NCBI RefSeq assembly: GCF_002196855.1
Contig: NZ_NIPW01000015.1
Coordinates: 1 to 64,000 of the forward strand
DNA from: Haematobacter genomosp. 1
GTDB lineage: Bacteria > Pseudomonadota > Alphaproteobacteria > Rhodobacterales > Rhodobacteraceae
Length of the DNA stretch: 64,000 nucleotides
Direction: 5' to 3'
In this document: positions 1-8,325 of the stretch, piece after piece
Position numbering within the stretch: position 1 is the first letter of the stretch
How the letters are laid out: each line of letters starts with the position of its first letter
The notes under the pieces: model-generated
Databases searched by the model: none
What the model saw: the letters and a program-made list of their open reading frames with translations, nothing else
What the model was told of the DNA's origin: nothing
Program-made: the position numbers and the translations under genes

Positions 1-1
1 G

Positions 2-139
2 GCTGTCGAATATGCCACGCTAGAATGGGTCGACTGGCTCAACAACCGCCGGCTCCTCGAGCCCATCGCGAACATCCCGCCAGCAGAAGCCGAGGCCAAC
101 TTCCACGCAGCTCTGGAAACTGAACCCATGGCCGCGTAA
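2..139 (+). pseudogene. IS3-family transposase, C-terminal fragment entering the window
   Basis: An open frame runs in from the left edge and ends at TAA 137-139. Its 45 residues contain WVDWLNNRRLLEPI and a PPAEAEANFHAALE tail, the usual C-terminus of IS3-family DDE transposases (OrfB). The catalytic residues would lie outside the window, so it cannot be said whether the element is intact on the left. A second, different IS3-type fragment lies at 700-1102. The two flank a broken TRAP gene, which suggests nested or successive insertions. Confidence 0.75.
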
Positions 140-178
140 CTAACCAAAATCAGCCTCCAGCAAACCCGGGGCGGTTCA
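140..178. mobile_element. Probable right end of the IS3-family element
   Basis: Between the transposase stop and the unrelated sequence after about 179 lies a short stretch ending in CCCGGGGCGGTTCA. This position and composition fit the terminal inverted repeat of an IS3-type element. The left terminus is outside the window, so the inverted repeat and target duplication cannot be checked. Confidence 0.45.
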
Positions 179-289
179 GTTCCGTGCCGTTGTCGGAAAC
201 GATCAGACCCGGCTGCCCCCGCCGCTCGATGAGCGCCGTCAGCTCTAGCGCGCCGCGCCGCCCCGAGATCGACGTGTCTGGGGTGGCGG

Positions 290-690
290 ACGCCGATCCC
301 GTTCAACGAAATCTATCTCGCTCTCCAACAGGGGATCGTGGACGGCGTTCTCACCGCTCTCAGCCCCGGCGTCGCGGGCAAGTTCTATGAAGTCGCCACC
401 TATGTGGTGGAACCGGACTTCGGCCTCGCCCTCGACAAGCAGGTGATCTCCGAAGCCTCGTGGGGCCGGCTGCCCGAAGACAAGCAACAGATCATGCAAT
501 CGCTTTTCGCCGAGATGGAGGAGGTCGACTACTACGGCGCCTCGATCAGCGGAAAGGAAAAGGACCTTGCGACCTGGGAGGGTGCGAATGGGCCCGAGAG
601 CGTGCTGAAGTTTGACGGAGCCAGCCTTGCCGCTGATCTCGAGCCCCTGAATCAGCGTCTCGCCGATGAGGTCTACGGCGCGGGCACCGG
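290..690 (+). pseudogene. TRAP transporter substrate-binding protein (DctP family), C-terminal remnant
   Basis: In one frame the sequence reads TPIPFNEIYLALQQGIVDG, then SPGVAGKFYEVATYVVEP, and a helical tail to about residue 130. This is the C-terminal half of a DctP-type periplasmic binding protein: the LQQGIVDG segment and the trailing helices are typical. There is no start, signal peptide or N-terminal lobe upstream. After about 690 the frame runs into IS-like sequence. I call it a truncated, non-functional relic. No DctQ or DctM partner lies next to it. Confidence 0.65.
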
Positions 691-699
691 GCCGAGAAT

Positions 700-1102
700 T
701 TGGTCGAAACCCTCGAAGAGGCCTGTGCCCAGTTTGGCTATCCGAAGACGATCCGCGCCGATCGGGACTCCGAGTTCGTCTTCCGCGACCTAAAACCTTC
801 TCGGCCTGTAGCAACGACGTTACGCTGGATTGCTCCCGTCCGGGCAAACCCGCCGACACTCGTTCGTCTTGCGTCGGGGAAAACGGATCAACGGGACTGT
901 TTTCTGACCCCTCCACACTTTCTAACGGATCGTTCGGGGGGATGCCTGAACCCCGATTTGGTCCCTGACGCCTGCGGATGCCGGCGGAAAAATGGAGGCT
1001 TGGCTCACATACTACAACGAGGAACGACCTCACGGCGCGATCGGCTACAAAGTCCCGATCGAGATGGCAAATCCCGGCAGCCGAACCAGCCAGCTTCTCT
1101 GA
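700..1102 (+). pseudogene. IS3-family transposase relic (frameshifted, internally damaged)
   Basis: Pieces of an IS3-type OrfB appear in successive frames: VETLEEACAQFGYPKTIR at about 700-760, a SRPGKPAD segment near 838-860, and MEAWLTYYNEERPHGAIGYK from about 990, ending at TGA 1100-1102. In intact relatives these blocks form one reading frame containing the DDE core. Here at least two frame changes and a scrambled middle separate them, so the gene is dead. It differs from the fragment at 2-139, so it is a second element. Confidence 0.7.
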
Positions 1103-1338
1103 TGAAGCCGGAAATTCCAGTTCCGGGTTATCCAACAACGGCCCTCGCTTCCGTGGAATGCGAGCATTTGCGGGCGTGAGTGGAACATCGATTTACGCGC
1201 GTTCGCGTGCCCCGCGGTCTGCGGCACCAGCGCACCCCAAGAAGCTGAGCGGCGACGCCTGTTTCAAGCAATCCGGCCTTCCAAACGCGGAGCGCCGCAA
1301 TATTAGTCTTCATCGTAATTCGAATGGTGGGGAGGGGA

Positions 1339-1372
1339 GCGGCGACCCCAGGGAGGAGGAGGGGGTCGCCGC
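1339..1372. repeat. Perfect 11-bp inverted repeat (hairpin)
   Basis: GCGGCGACCCC at 1339-1349 is matched by GGGGTCGCCGC at 1362-1372 around a purine-rich 12-nt loop. No T-run follows on either strand. It is either a strong structural element or a protein-binding palindrome. It lies about 300 bp beyond the 3' end of the GntR gene, so a terminator role for that gene is only possible. Confidence 0.5.
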
Positions 1373-1448
1373 CATTTTCCGAGGCTCGGGGAGGAGGAGT
1401 GAGCCTTGGGAAACCCGTGGGCGCATCGTGGCGCCTGTGAGATTTATA

Positions 1449-1552
1449 TTGCACTGCAGCATGCATTTTGCAAGTCGATTCGTCATGTCGGAGCGGCCAA
1501 TGCTGCATTGCAAAAATTGCATAGCTACAAAACACTGCATTATATGCCTCGT
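1449..1552. promoter_or_regulatory. Cluster of TGCA-N3-TGCA type boxes
   Basis: An AT-rich island carries several related boxes: TTGCACTGCA at 1449, TGCATTTTGCAA at 1462-1473, TGCATTGCAAAAATTGCA at 1504-1521 and TGCATTATATGC near 1546. The same motif type recurs at 8077-8121 before two catabolic operons. No gene next to this cluster is in a position to use it, so it may be an orphaned control region. Confidence 0.35.
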
Positions 1553-1668
1553 TCATAGTCTTCCCCTCAACTCAATTTACAAGGGGCCGCTTATCCGGCG
1601 ACGCTGCGGAATTATCGCTGCCAGCTTGGGCATCCTTCTGGACGCCGTTCCTATCATCCCTGCGAGCT

Positions 1669-2460
1669 TCAAGTGCGCACCTTGCCCTTGAGCGCGCTCA
1701 GCCCCCCGCTGTCACGGCGCCGCAGGGAGAGTTCGAACTTGACCTGTGCCTCATGGACTTCCCGGATCGCGCGGCGAAGATAGCTCAGATGCTCATGTGC
1801 TGCAGATCGCGCCGCGTCCGGCTGTCGTTCGATAATGGCGCGGGCGATCGCAAGGTGCTGATCGCGCAGCACGTCGCGGACATCGGGAACGGTGAACAAG
1901 CGCTGCCGATTGTTGAGGATGTCCGTTCTCAGGTTTTGCGCGAGAGCACGCATGACCTGGAGCAATACCAGATTATGGCTCGCCTCGTAGATCGCGATAT
2001 GAAGCTCCGCGTCGGCATCGACTTCGTCCGCCGGGCTTCCGGTATCATGCGCGGCCTCGATACGCGCCACGCAATCCTTGATGCGCTTGATCTCGGGTGC
2101 GTTGGCGCGCTCTGCCGCCATTGCCGCTGCAGAACTTTCCACGACATCGCGGAACTCCAGATAGTCGTCGGCCACCTCGCCGTGATCGGACAGCATCTTG
2201 AGCAGGGGATCGGTGATGCTTTTCGTGCCGAGCTGAGCGACCTTGACCGTTCGCCCCTCCTTGATGAGCAGACCACCCGCCTCAAGCGCCTTGAGGGCAT
2301 CCCGAAGTGTGGGTCGGGATGTGTTGAGCCTGGCGGCCATCTCCCGCTCGGGCAGCAGCGGCTCGCCCGGCCTCAGCGAGCCTTCCAGGATCAGGTTTTC
2401 AATGTGTTTGCGTATGCAGTCGGATGCCCGATCCGGTCCGATAGACTTGGTCTCGCTCAT
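1669..2460 (-). CDS. GntR-family regulator, FadR/FCD subfamily, likely lactate-responsive
   Basis: This 263-residue protein has an N-terminal winged helix (residues about 10-75, with [22 protein letters not shown]) and a C-terminal all-helical FCD ligand domain (about 90-240, containing [15 protein letters not shown] and [14 protein letters not shown]). Such proteins sense carboxylates; LldR, PdhR and GlcC are relatives. It is divergent from the lactate permease gene, so an LldR-like role is likely but inferred. The ATG at 2460 has GGAGG eight bases upstream; a TTG one codon earlier is the alternative. A 17-bp palindrome at 2566-2582 in the shared intergenic region is its probable operator. 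Confidence 0.9.
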   Translation of the reverse strand: MSETKSIGPDRASDCIRKHIENLILEGSLRPGEPLLPEREMAARLNTSRPTLRDALKALEAGGLLIKEGRTVKVAQLGTKSITDPLLKMLSDHGEVADDYLEFRDVVESSAAAMAAERANAPEIKRIKDCVARIEAAHDTGSPADEVDADAELHIAIYEASHNLVLLQVMRALAQNLRTDILNNRQRLFTVPDVRDVLRDQHLAIARAIIERQPDAARSAAHEHLSYLRRAIREVHEAQVKFELSLRRRDSGGLSALKGKVRT

Positions 2461-2565
2461 CAACGCGACCTCCGCTGATAATCATGCACACCAATATCTT
2501 GACGCCTGTGGGGCAGGCAATCGGTTTCCGAGAGGGGAGAAACCGGCATACCGTTTGACTCGCTG

Positions 2566-2582
2566 GGTAAAAATATTTTACC
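2566..2582. promoter_or_regulatory. Palindromic operator between gntR and lldP
   Basis: GGTAAAA and TTTTACC surround ATA, giving a perfect 7-bp inverted repeat in the intergenic region between the divergent GntR gene and lldP. GntR proteins of the FadR group bind short palindromes with GT...AC at the arms, which fits. Assignment to the adjacent regulator is inference. Confidence 0.55.
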
Positions 2583-2695
2583 AAAAATTATCATCGGTCT
2601 GGGAGGGGCGATGGGACACAACGATAAATTTGCCGCAGCCCGCACGCCAAGCGCGCGGTGCCGGTCTATGCGGTATTCAGGGGGGAAGTTGCGGG

Positions 2696-4390
2696 ATGAG
2701 TTCTGGTTTCTTGGCGCTATTGGCGTTTTTGCCAATTCTTACGGCAGGCGTCCTGCTGGTGGGCTTTCGGGCGCCCGCGAAATACGTCATGCCACTGACC
2801 TATGTCATCGCGGTCGTGGTCGCTCTCACCGCATGGGGGGTCAGCCCAAGCCGCGTGATCGCCTCCACGATTCAGGGTCTTTTACAGAGCGTCGGCCTGC
2901 TGTGGATCATCTTCGGTGCCCTGCTGCTGCTCAACACGCTTAAACATTCGGGCGCGGTTTCGACAATACGGTCGGGCTTCACGTCCATCAGTCCCGACCG
3001 GAGAATTCAGGTCATCCTCATCGCGTGGCTCTTCGGGTCTTTCATTGAGGGTGCATCCGGGTTCGGAACGCCGGCTGCCGTGGCGGCGCCGCTCATGGTG
3101 GCTGTCGGATTTCCGGCGATGGCGGCGGTCGTCTTCGGTCTGATCATCCAGTCCACGCCCGTTTCCTTCGGGGCGGTGGGGACACCGCTCATCGTCGGTG
3201 TGCAGAGCGGGCTGGACCAGACCGCCATCACCGGCGAACTCGTTGCGACCGGATCGACCTGGCAGCACTTCTTCCACCTCATCACCTCTGAAGTGGCGAT
3301 CCTCCATGCCATTTGCGGCACGTTCATGCCGCTGTTTCTCGTCGTCATCATGACGCGGTTCTTCGGCAAGAACAAATCCTGGACGGAGGGGCTCTCCATC
3401 GCGCCGTTCGCCATCATGGCAGCGTTCGCGATGACGGTTCCCTATGTGCTGGCAGCCGTGTTCCTCGGGGCAGAGTTCCCTTCGATCATCGGTGGCCTCG
3501 TGGGGCTTGCGCTCATGACGCTGGCGGCAAAGCGGCGCATCCTCGTGCCGCGCGACACCTGGGATTTCCCGGAGACGTCGGCCTGGGCAAAGGAATGGTT
3601 CGGCAAGGTGGACATCAAGCTCGACAATCTTTCCCGGCAAAAGATTTCTCTGGCGCTGGCCTGGGCCCCCTATGTGATCCTCGCGCTGGTGCTTGTCCTG
3701 AGCCGGACATTCGCCCCGTTCGGCGACCTGCTGAAATCCGCCAATGTCATGTTCAACGGCATCATGGGGGAACAGGGGATCAACGGGGATTTCTCGCTGC
3801 TTTTCTCGCCCGGCGGCATTCTCGTCATGATCTGCGTGATTACTTTCTTCCTGCACCGCATGTCCTTTTCGGGCTTCGCCGCGGCAATGCGGGAGAGTAC
3901 CACCACGATCGCCGGCGCAGGCTTCGTGCTCATCTTCACCGTTCCGATGGTGCGGGTCATGATCAACTCGGGCGTCAATGCCAACGATCTGCAGAGCATG
4001 CCGATCCTTGTCGCCGATTGGGTTTCGATGCAGGTGGGCTCCGTCTATCCGTTCTTTGCCCCCGCAGTCGGTGCGCTCGGGGCCTTCCTTGCGGGATCGA
4101 ACACCGTCAGCAACCTGATGCTGAGCCAGTTCCAGTTCTCGGTCGCCGAAGGGCTCGGGCTTTCATCGGCCCTGATGGTGGCGGGCCAATCCGTGGGCGC
4201 GGCTGCGGGCAATATGATCGCGATCCACAATGTGGTGGCGGCCTCGGCGACGGTGGGCCTGCTCGGGCGGGAAGGCGCAACGCTCAGGATCACCATTCTG
4301 CCGACGATCTATTACCTGTGCTTTGCCGGGATCCTGCTCTGCATCGGGTTCTACGTTCTGGGGATCAACGATCCCTTGCTCGTGAACTGA
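2696..4390 (+). CDS. lldP: L-lactate permease (LctP family)
   Basis: A 564-residue, strongly hydrophobic protein of the LldP/GlcA family, close to the usual 550 residues. The [17 protein letters not shown] stretch and the [17 protein letters not shown] segment near the C-terminus are family hallmarks, and about 12-14 membrane spans are visible. It should import L-lactate (possibly D-lactate or glycolate) with protons across the inner membrane. The start [13 protein letters not shown] was chosen because AGGGGGGAAG precedes it and the frame upstream has no membrane character. It is divergent from the GntR regulator. No lactate dehydrogenase lies alongside, so oxidation must be encoded elsewhere. 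Confidence 0.93.
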   Translation: MSSGFLALLAFLPILTAGVLLVGFRAPAKYVMPLTYVIAVVVALTAWGVSPSRVIASTIQGLLQSVGLLWIIFGALLLLNTLKHSGAVSTIRSGFTSISPDRRIQVILIAWLFGSFIEGASGFGTPAAVAAPLMVAVGFPAMAAVVFGLIIQSTPVSFGAVGTPLIVGVQSGLDQTAITGELVATGSTWQHFFHLITSEVAILHAICGTFMPLFLVVIMTRFFGKNKSWTEGLSIAPFAIMAAFAMTVPYVLAAVFLGAEFPSIIGGLVGLALMTLAAKRRILVPRDTWDFPETSAWAKEWFGKVDIKLDNLSRQKISLALAWAPYVILALVLVLSRTFAPFGDLLKSANVMFNGIMGEQGINGDFSLLFSPGGILVMICVITFFLHRMSFSGFAAAMRESTTTIAGAGFVLIFTVPMVRVMINSGVNANDLQSMPILVADWVSMQVGSVYPFFAPAVGALGAFLAGSNTVSNLMLSQFQFSVAEGLGLSSALMVAGQSVGAAAGNMIAIHNVVAASATVGLLGREGATLRITILPTIYYLCFAGILLCIGFYVLGINDPLLVN

Positions 4391-4602
4391 GGTATGGGAC
4401 GGCGCGTGGCGATCAGCGGCCTGCGGATCGTCCCGCGATGCTGATGGAGCAACTGATTGCTCCGCCGGGGATGAGATGGCTTGCCGCACATGTCAGGGAT
4501 GCGGCGAGCAAAAAGAAAGCCGGCCACGACTGTGGCAGTCATAGGCCCTTCATGGCAAAGCCGTATGCGCGATCATCGCCCAAGGAAGACTGAGGAAGTT
4601 TA

Positions 4603-5028
4603 ATGAAGACACTCACGAGACTGGACATCGAAGACGCGCGAACGCTGATCGCGGGTGCCGCCGCACATGCAGGGGAAATCGGCGTACCGATGTGCATCGC
4701 CGTGACGGATGAAAGCGGACAGCTCATCGCTTTCGAGCGCATGGAAGGCGGGAAGGTCACCTCGACAACCATAGCGATCGACAAGGCATTCACGGCTTCC
4801 GCGGCAAAGAAGGCGACCCATGACTATGGGAGCGCGAGCCAGCCCGGATCACCCGCCTATGGTATCAACTCCGCCATCGGGGGCCGGCTGATGGTCGTCG
4901 GAGGGGGTTTGCCCGTGGTGTGGAACGGGGAGGTTGTCGGCGGGATCGGCATATCCTCCGGTTCACCCGCGCAGGACCAGGCCGTCGCGCAGGCCGGCAT
5001 TGACGCCTGGCTCGCAGCGCAAGGCTGA
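4603..5028 (+). CDS. GlcG/HbpS (DUF336) family protein
   Basis: This 141-residue protein has the whole GlcG/HbpS-like fold: LDIEDARTLIAGAAAHA at the start, then MCIAVTDESGQLIAFERMEGG, and a glycine-rich GGGLPVVWNGEVVGGIGISSG near the end. HbpS binds haem in Streptomyces. GlcG accompanies glycolate operons in E. coli and its role there is unsettled. No signal peptide is visible. GAGGAA precedes the ATG by five bases. It lies 212 bp after lldP on the same strand, so it may be co-transcribed and linked to hydroxy-acid use, which is inference. Confidence 0.88.
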   Translation: MKTLTRLDIEDARTLIAGAAAHAGEIGVPMCIAVTDESGQLIAFERMEGGKVTSTTIAIDKAFTASAAKKATHDYGSASQPGSPAYGINSAIGGRLMVVGGGLPVVWNGEVVGGIGISSGSPAQDQAVAQAGIDAWLAAQG

Positions 5029-5217
5029 CCGGCAGTCAGACCGCTCGCATCGGATGTGGACTGGTTTGACCTGGGTAGCGGGTGCTCCAACCTGCCCGGG
5101 GTGAGATGGAATGGCTGGCGATGCGCCCATCGGATTGCCATCGGATGGGTCGCCACCCGCGCATCGAAAGGTCGCTCTGCAGTGGGCGGGAGAACGCCGT
5201 TCCCGGCGCCCTCCTTT

Positions 5218-5372
5218 GCAGGCTGCTGAAAGCAGTATCTGGGTTGCCCTGAGGCGGCTTTCTTCCCCACATTGCGAGCGCTCCGAAAACCCGCAATTTT
5301 GGCTCGTGACCGGACCAATTTTCCGGCTTTCAACGCAAGCCCGGGTAGATGCCGGTTTTTTCAGCAACCTGT
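5218..5372 (+). repeat. Dispersed intergenic repeat R1 (type B, forward)
   Basis: Bounded by GCAGGCTGCTGAAAG and TTTTTTCAGCAACCTG. Its interior closely follows the copy at 50035-50200, including the blocks TTTCCCCACATTG, GTGACCGGACCAATTTTC and GGCTTTCAACGCAAGC. It fills most of the gap between glcG and the ridA gene, which converge on it. Confidence 0.8.
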
Positions 5373-5406
5373 GAGTTTGCACCGTGAGGCGCGGCACATC
5401 ACGTCC

Positions 5407-5889
5407 TCAGGGGCGGACGGCGGTGACTTCGATCTCGACGAGCCATGCAGGGTTGACCAGCGCATCGACGATCATCGCGGAACGGGCGGGCAGCCTCGGT
5501 TGCGCTTCGGTGCCGAAGAACTGCGTATAGCCTTCCATGAAGCCCTTGAAGTCGGCCGCGCCGCCCTCGGGTGCCACAAGATAGACCTGCATCTTCACCA
5601 CATCGCCCATTGTCAGGTCGATATCCTTCAGTGTCGCCTCGATCGACTCCAGCACGCTGACGGTCTGGGTCTTCATGTCGCCATAGGACTCAACCGAACC
5701 CTTCGGCGCGGCTTCATTGGTGACCTTCGGCACCATCCCGGACACATAGACCGTGGTCTTGCCAGCCGGCACTTCGACCGCGCGGGCGATCGGGAAGGTG
5801 GAGCCGGGCGTGAGGTGGCGCACCACGTCTTCGGCCTGAGCGGCAACCGGGAGCGCGAGGATCGCGGCGGCAAGGGCAAGTTTCTTCAT
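5407..5889 (-). CDS. Exported RidA/YjgF-family protein (predicted imine/enamine deaminase)
   Basis: A RidA-type protein of 160 residues preceded by a clear Sec signal peptide (MKKLALAAAILALPVAAQA). RidA proteins hydrolyse reactive imines or enamines to carbonyl and ammonia. The conserved arginine near the C-terminus is present in PARSAMIVDAL, followed by the VEIEV strand. Classical RidA is cytosolic, so export is unusual. It is the last gene of an operon with an exported amine oxidase and cytochrome c. A role in clearing the imine made by the oxidase in the periplasm is a direct inference from context. GAAGGAAG lies seven bases before the chosen ATG. Confidence 0.85.
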   Translation of the reverse strand: MKKLALAAAILALPVAAQAEDVVRHLTPGSTFPIARAVEVPAGKTTVYVSGMVPKVTNEAAPKGSVESYGDMKTQTVSVLESIEATLKDIDLTMGDVVKMQVYLVAPEGGAADFKGFMEGYTQFFGTEAQPRLPARSAMIVDALVNPAWLVEIEVTAVRP

Positions 5890-5964
5890 CTGTTCACTTC
5901 CTTCTCTCATTGCCCGCCGGGACAGGCGGGAGGGGCGGCCCCGCCTCTCGCGGGGCCAGCCGGG

Positions 5965-6345
5965 TCAGCGGGCGGCCTTGACCATCTCCGGCGTCGCCGG
6001 CTCCTGATAGTCGTTGCCGAAATGGGTGCGGATGTAGTTCACCACTTCCGCGACCTGGGCATCGTCGAGCAGGCTTCCGATGGCGGGCATGGCCTTCTGG
6101 CCGTGGAGCACGATGTAAACCGGGTAGTCCGCGCCTTCCAGCATCGGGTTGGTGGCGAGCGCGGGGTAGTGGCCCGCGCCGACAGCACCCTCTCCTTGCG
6201 GCATGTGGCACCCCGCGCAGATCGCGTTGTAGATCGCCTCGCCGCTTTTCTGGGTCAGAACCGTCGGGCTTTTGAACAGCTCCGGGTCATCGGCCAGCGC
6301 CGGTGCGGCCAGCAGTGCGAACGCCGCCGTCAGAAACGTCTTCAT
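5965..6345 (-). CDS. Periplasmic class I cytochrome c
   Basis: A 126-residue protein with signal peptide MKTFLTAAFALLAAPALA, one haem site C43-AG-C46-H47 and a likely axial methionine at residue 86 (QKAMPAIG). These features define a soluble monohaem cytochrome c. The start was set at the ATG with GAGG nine bases upstream, which overlaps the gap after the amine oxidase stop at 6363. Position between the oxidase and RidA suggests it takes electrons from the flavoenzyme, as CycN does for nicotine oxidoreductase NicA2. That partnership is inferred, not shown. Confidence 0.88.
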   Translation of the reverse strand: MKTFLTAAFALLAAPALADDPELFKSPTVLTQKSGEAIYNAICAGCHMPQGEGAVGAGHYPALATNPMLEGADYPVYIVLHGQKAMPAIGSLLDDAQVAEVVNYIRTHFGNDYQEPATPEMVKAAR

Positions 6346-6362
6346 CTGGGTCATCCTCGCGC

Positions 6363-7949
6363 TCAGGCCTTGGTCACATGCGAATGCAGACGCTTCACGG
6401 CGTCCAGCGACGACAGGATGGCCCCTTCCATCCAGGCGGGCAGGTAGGAGAGATGCTCGCCCGCCATCAGCGTCCGGCCGTCCATCTGAACGGCTTTGGG
6501 ATAGTCGTTCTCCTTGTCCTTCCAGTTGGCATAGCAGCCCAGCACCCACGGCACCCGGTGCCAGGCGACGGCGACGCCGGTCTTGAACTCCTCATGATAC
6601 TGGGGATGGAGCTGCGCGCCCATCTCCAGCGCCTTCTCGATCCGCTTTTCCGGGGGCAGGGCGGCGAACTGATAGGCCGAGGCTCCCCAGCAATACCCGC
6701 CCAGAAGCACGCCGGGACCGGAGGAGAAATAGCCCGTGGAAGGGTAGGATATCTGCGAGATCGGCAGATCGGTGTAGCTGATCCCGCCGTAGATATGCTC
6801 GTCCTCCTCCCAGAAGCGCCGCTTGAATTCCAGCCCGCATTTGAACGCCGCATAATAGGACGTGCTGTCGATGATCGACGTCATCTCGGAGGAGAAGTTG
6901 TGGTCGATCTGGCCGAGAACGGAGAACGGGATCGTGCAGATGCAGTAATCCGCCGTGACCGTCGTTTCCTTGCCCGCGCCGTGCGAGGGGACGTAGGTCG
7001 CGCTCACCCTCTTCTCGTCCTGCGCGATGCGGATGACCTTGGCGTTGAAGGTGATGAGGTCGCCCACCTCCCGCTGGAAGGCCTGCGCGATCATGTCCAT
7101 CCCGCCGACCGGCTGGAAGATCGCCGCCTGATGGTCGATCGACTCGCCGGTGACAAGCGAGCGCCAGAGGTTGGATTTCAGGATCTCGGAAAGGCTGATC
7201 GGCTCCGACGGTTCCGGCTTGCCATCCACGCCGCCGCCCGGTGCCTTCTTCCAGCCGCGGAGTTCGGAGCTGTCCTCTCCCGCGACATAGTCCAGATCGT
7301 CGTTCAGCCCGCCGTAGCGCTTCAGCGAGGCCACGAGGATCTTGAGATCCTCCGTTGTGGCAAGGTCGTCGAGCTTGTCGGCATTGGCCGCCTTGGCCAG
7401 CAGTTCTGCAACATGACCCCGGTAGTCCGCCGCGATCTCCTTGAAGCGCTGGGGCTTGCCGTCGAACGCCTTGGTATTGTGCAGATAGGCGTTGTGGTTG
7501 ACCTGAATGAACGGCTCCAGCTTCACGCCGAAGCGTTTGCAGTAATCGAGCACCGCATAATGGTCGTGCGGAATGCGCCACGGGCCGGGGTTGATGTAGT
7601 TCCCCTCCGCGAAATCCACCTTCTGCGTGAAGCCGCCGAGTTCGGTATAGGTATCGCCCGAGCGCAGCGTCCAGCAGCGGCCCCCCGCCTTCTCGCGGTA
7701 TTCGAGCACCTGCACCTTGTAACCCGCGGCGCGCAGCTCATAGGCCGCGCTCATGCCCGCCAGTCCGGCGCCGAGGATCAGCACGGAAGCGCCCTTCGGA
7801 TCGCCTTCAAGCTTCAGGCGGCCGTCGTAATTGGACGCCTGTGCAAAGCCCATCGAACTCATCGCGCTATACATTGCGGCGCTACCCGCCACGGTCCCGA
7901 TCAGCGTCAGCAGATTGCGACGCGTCATGCCGGTCGGCATGTCTGTCAT
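6363..7949 (-). CDS. Tat-exported FAD-dependent amine oxidase/dehydrogenase
   Basis: A 528-residue flavin amine oxidase. It opens with a twin-arginine signal (TRRNLLTLIG, arginines 10-11), then the FAD-binding GAGLAGMSAAYEL (about 60-72), EYREKAGGRCWT (typical monoamine/L-amino-acid oxidase motif) and the C-terminal GEHLSYLPAWMEGAILS segment that closes the flavin site. The substrate is unknown; family members act on primary amines, amino acids or nicotine-like compounds. The downstream cytochrome c suggests it works as a dehydrogenase passing electrons to haem rather than to oxygen. AAGG stands about eight bases before the ATG. Its promoter region is shared with the BMP operon. Confidence 0.9.
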   Translation of the reverse strand: MTDMPTGMTRRNLLTLIGTVAGSAAMYSAMSSMGFAQASNYDGRLKLEGDPKGASVLILGAGLAGMSAAYELRAAGYKVQVLEYREKAGGRCWTLRSGDTYTELGGFTQKVDFAEGNYINPGPWRIPHDHYAVLDYCKRFGVKLEPFIQVNHNAYLHNTKAFDGKPQRFKEIAADYRGHVAELLAKAANADKLDDLATTEDLKILVASLKRYGGLNDDLDYVAGEDSSELRGWKKAPGGGVDGKPEPSEPISLSEILKSNLWRSLVTGESIDHQAAIFQPVGGMDMIAQAFQREVGDLITFNAKVIRIAQDEKRVSATYVPSHGAGKETTVTADYCICTIPFSVLGQIDHNFSSEMTSIIDSTSYYAAFKCGLEFKRRFWEEDEHIYGGISYTDLPISQISYPSTGYFSSGPGVLLGGYCWGASAYQFAALPPEKRIEKALEMGAQLHPQYHEEFKTGVAVAWHRVPWVLGCYANWKDKENDYPKAVQMDGRTLMAGEHLSYLPAWMEGAILSSLDAVKRLHSHVTKA

Positions 7950-8325
7950 TGTTGTTGCCTTCGTCAAAATGCGTAGGTCGCCGCCAAACACGGCAGGTCC
8001 GCTGTATTTTTGACCTGAAGAGGCGGCAAGATGCCGCAGTCGCACAACCGTGAGGGAAGTGGAGCGGCCATGATCTTTGCACAATGCAACAGCTAACTGC
8101 CCGAGCGTTATGCATTATGCAAATCTCGTCGCGCTCCAGCACTATCCGCCGACGACGGAGACTTCGGGCATGAACGAGCCAGCGATCGCTCATTTGGCGC
8201 ATTATTAAGCAATCAGCGATACGACCCTTCCCATGCAGGCGGGCAGGGAGCGGTCTGCGTTGACAGCGGGCGATACCTCTTCCTAGCTCTCGGAAAACAG
8301 CCAGAACACCACAGGGATGCATGTC
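7950..8325. other. Divergent control region between amine-oxidase and BMP operons
   Basis: These roughly 375 bp separate two operons that diverge. No coding signal is apparent. Two TGCA-type palindromes lie at 8077-8089 and 8111-8121. The BMP gene's ribosome site is a weak GGG at 8312-8314. Confidence 0.5.
8077..8121. promoter_or_regulatory. Paired TGCA palindromes, candidate operators
   Basis: TTGCA-CAA-TGCAA at 8077-8089 is a perfect 5-bp palindrome. A second box, TGCA-TTA-TGCA at 8111-8121, lies 33 bp away, about three helix turns. They sit between the divergent amine-oxidase and BMP operons and match the box type clustered at 1449-1552. The binding protein is unknown. Confidence 0.45.

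Larger units (their letters stand above)
1103..1668. other. Gene-free stretch between IS relics and the GntR regulator
   Basis: No reading frame here resembles a protein I know. The first part continues IS-derived sequence. A long perfect hairpin lies at 1339-1372. An AT-rich island at about 1440-1555 with repeated TGCA boxes follows. The island looks like promoter DNA whose gene has been lost, but nothing coding supports that. Confidence 0.5.
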
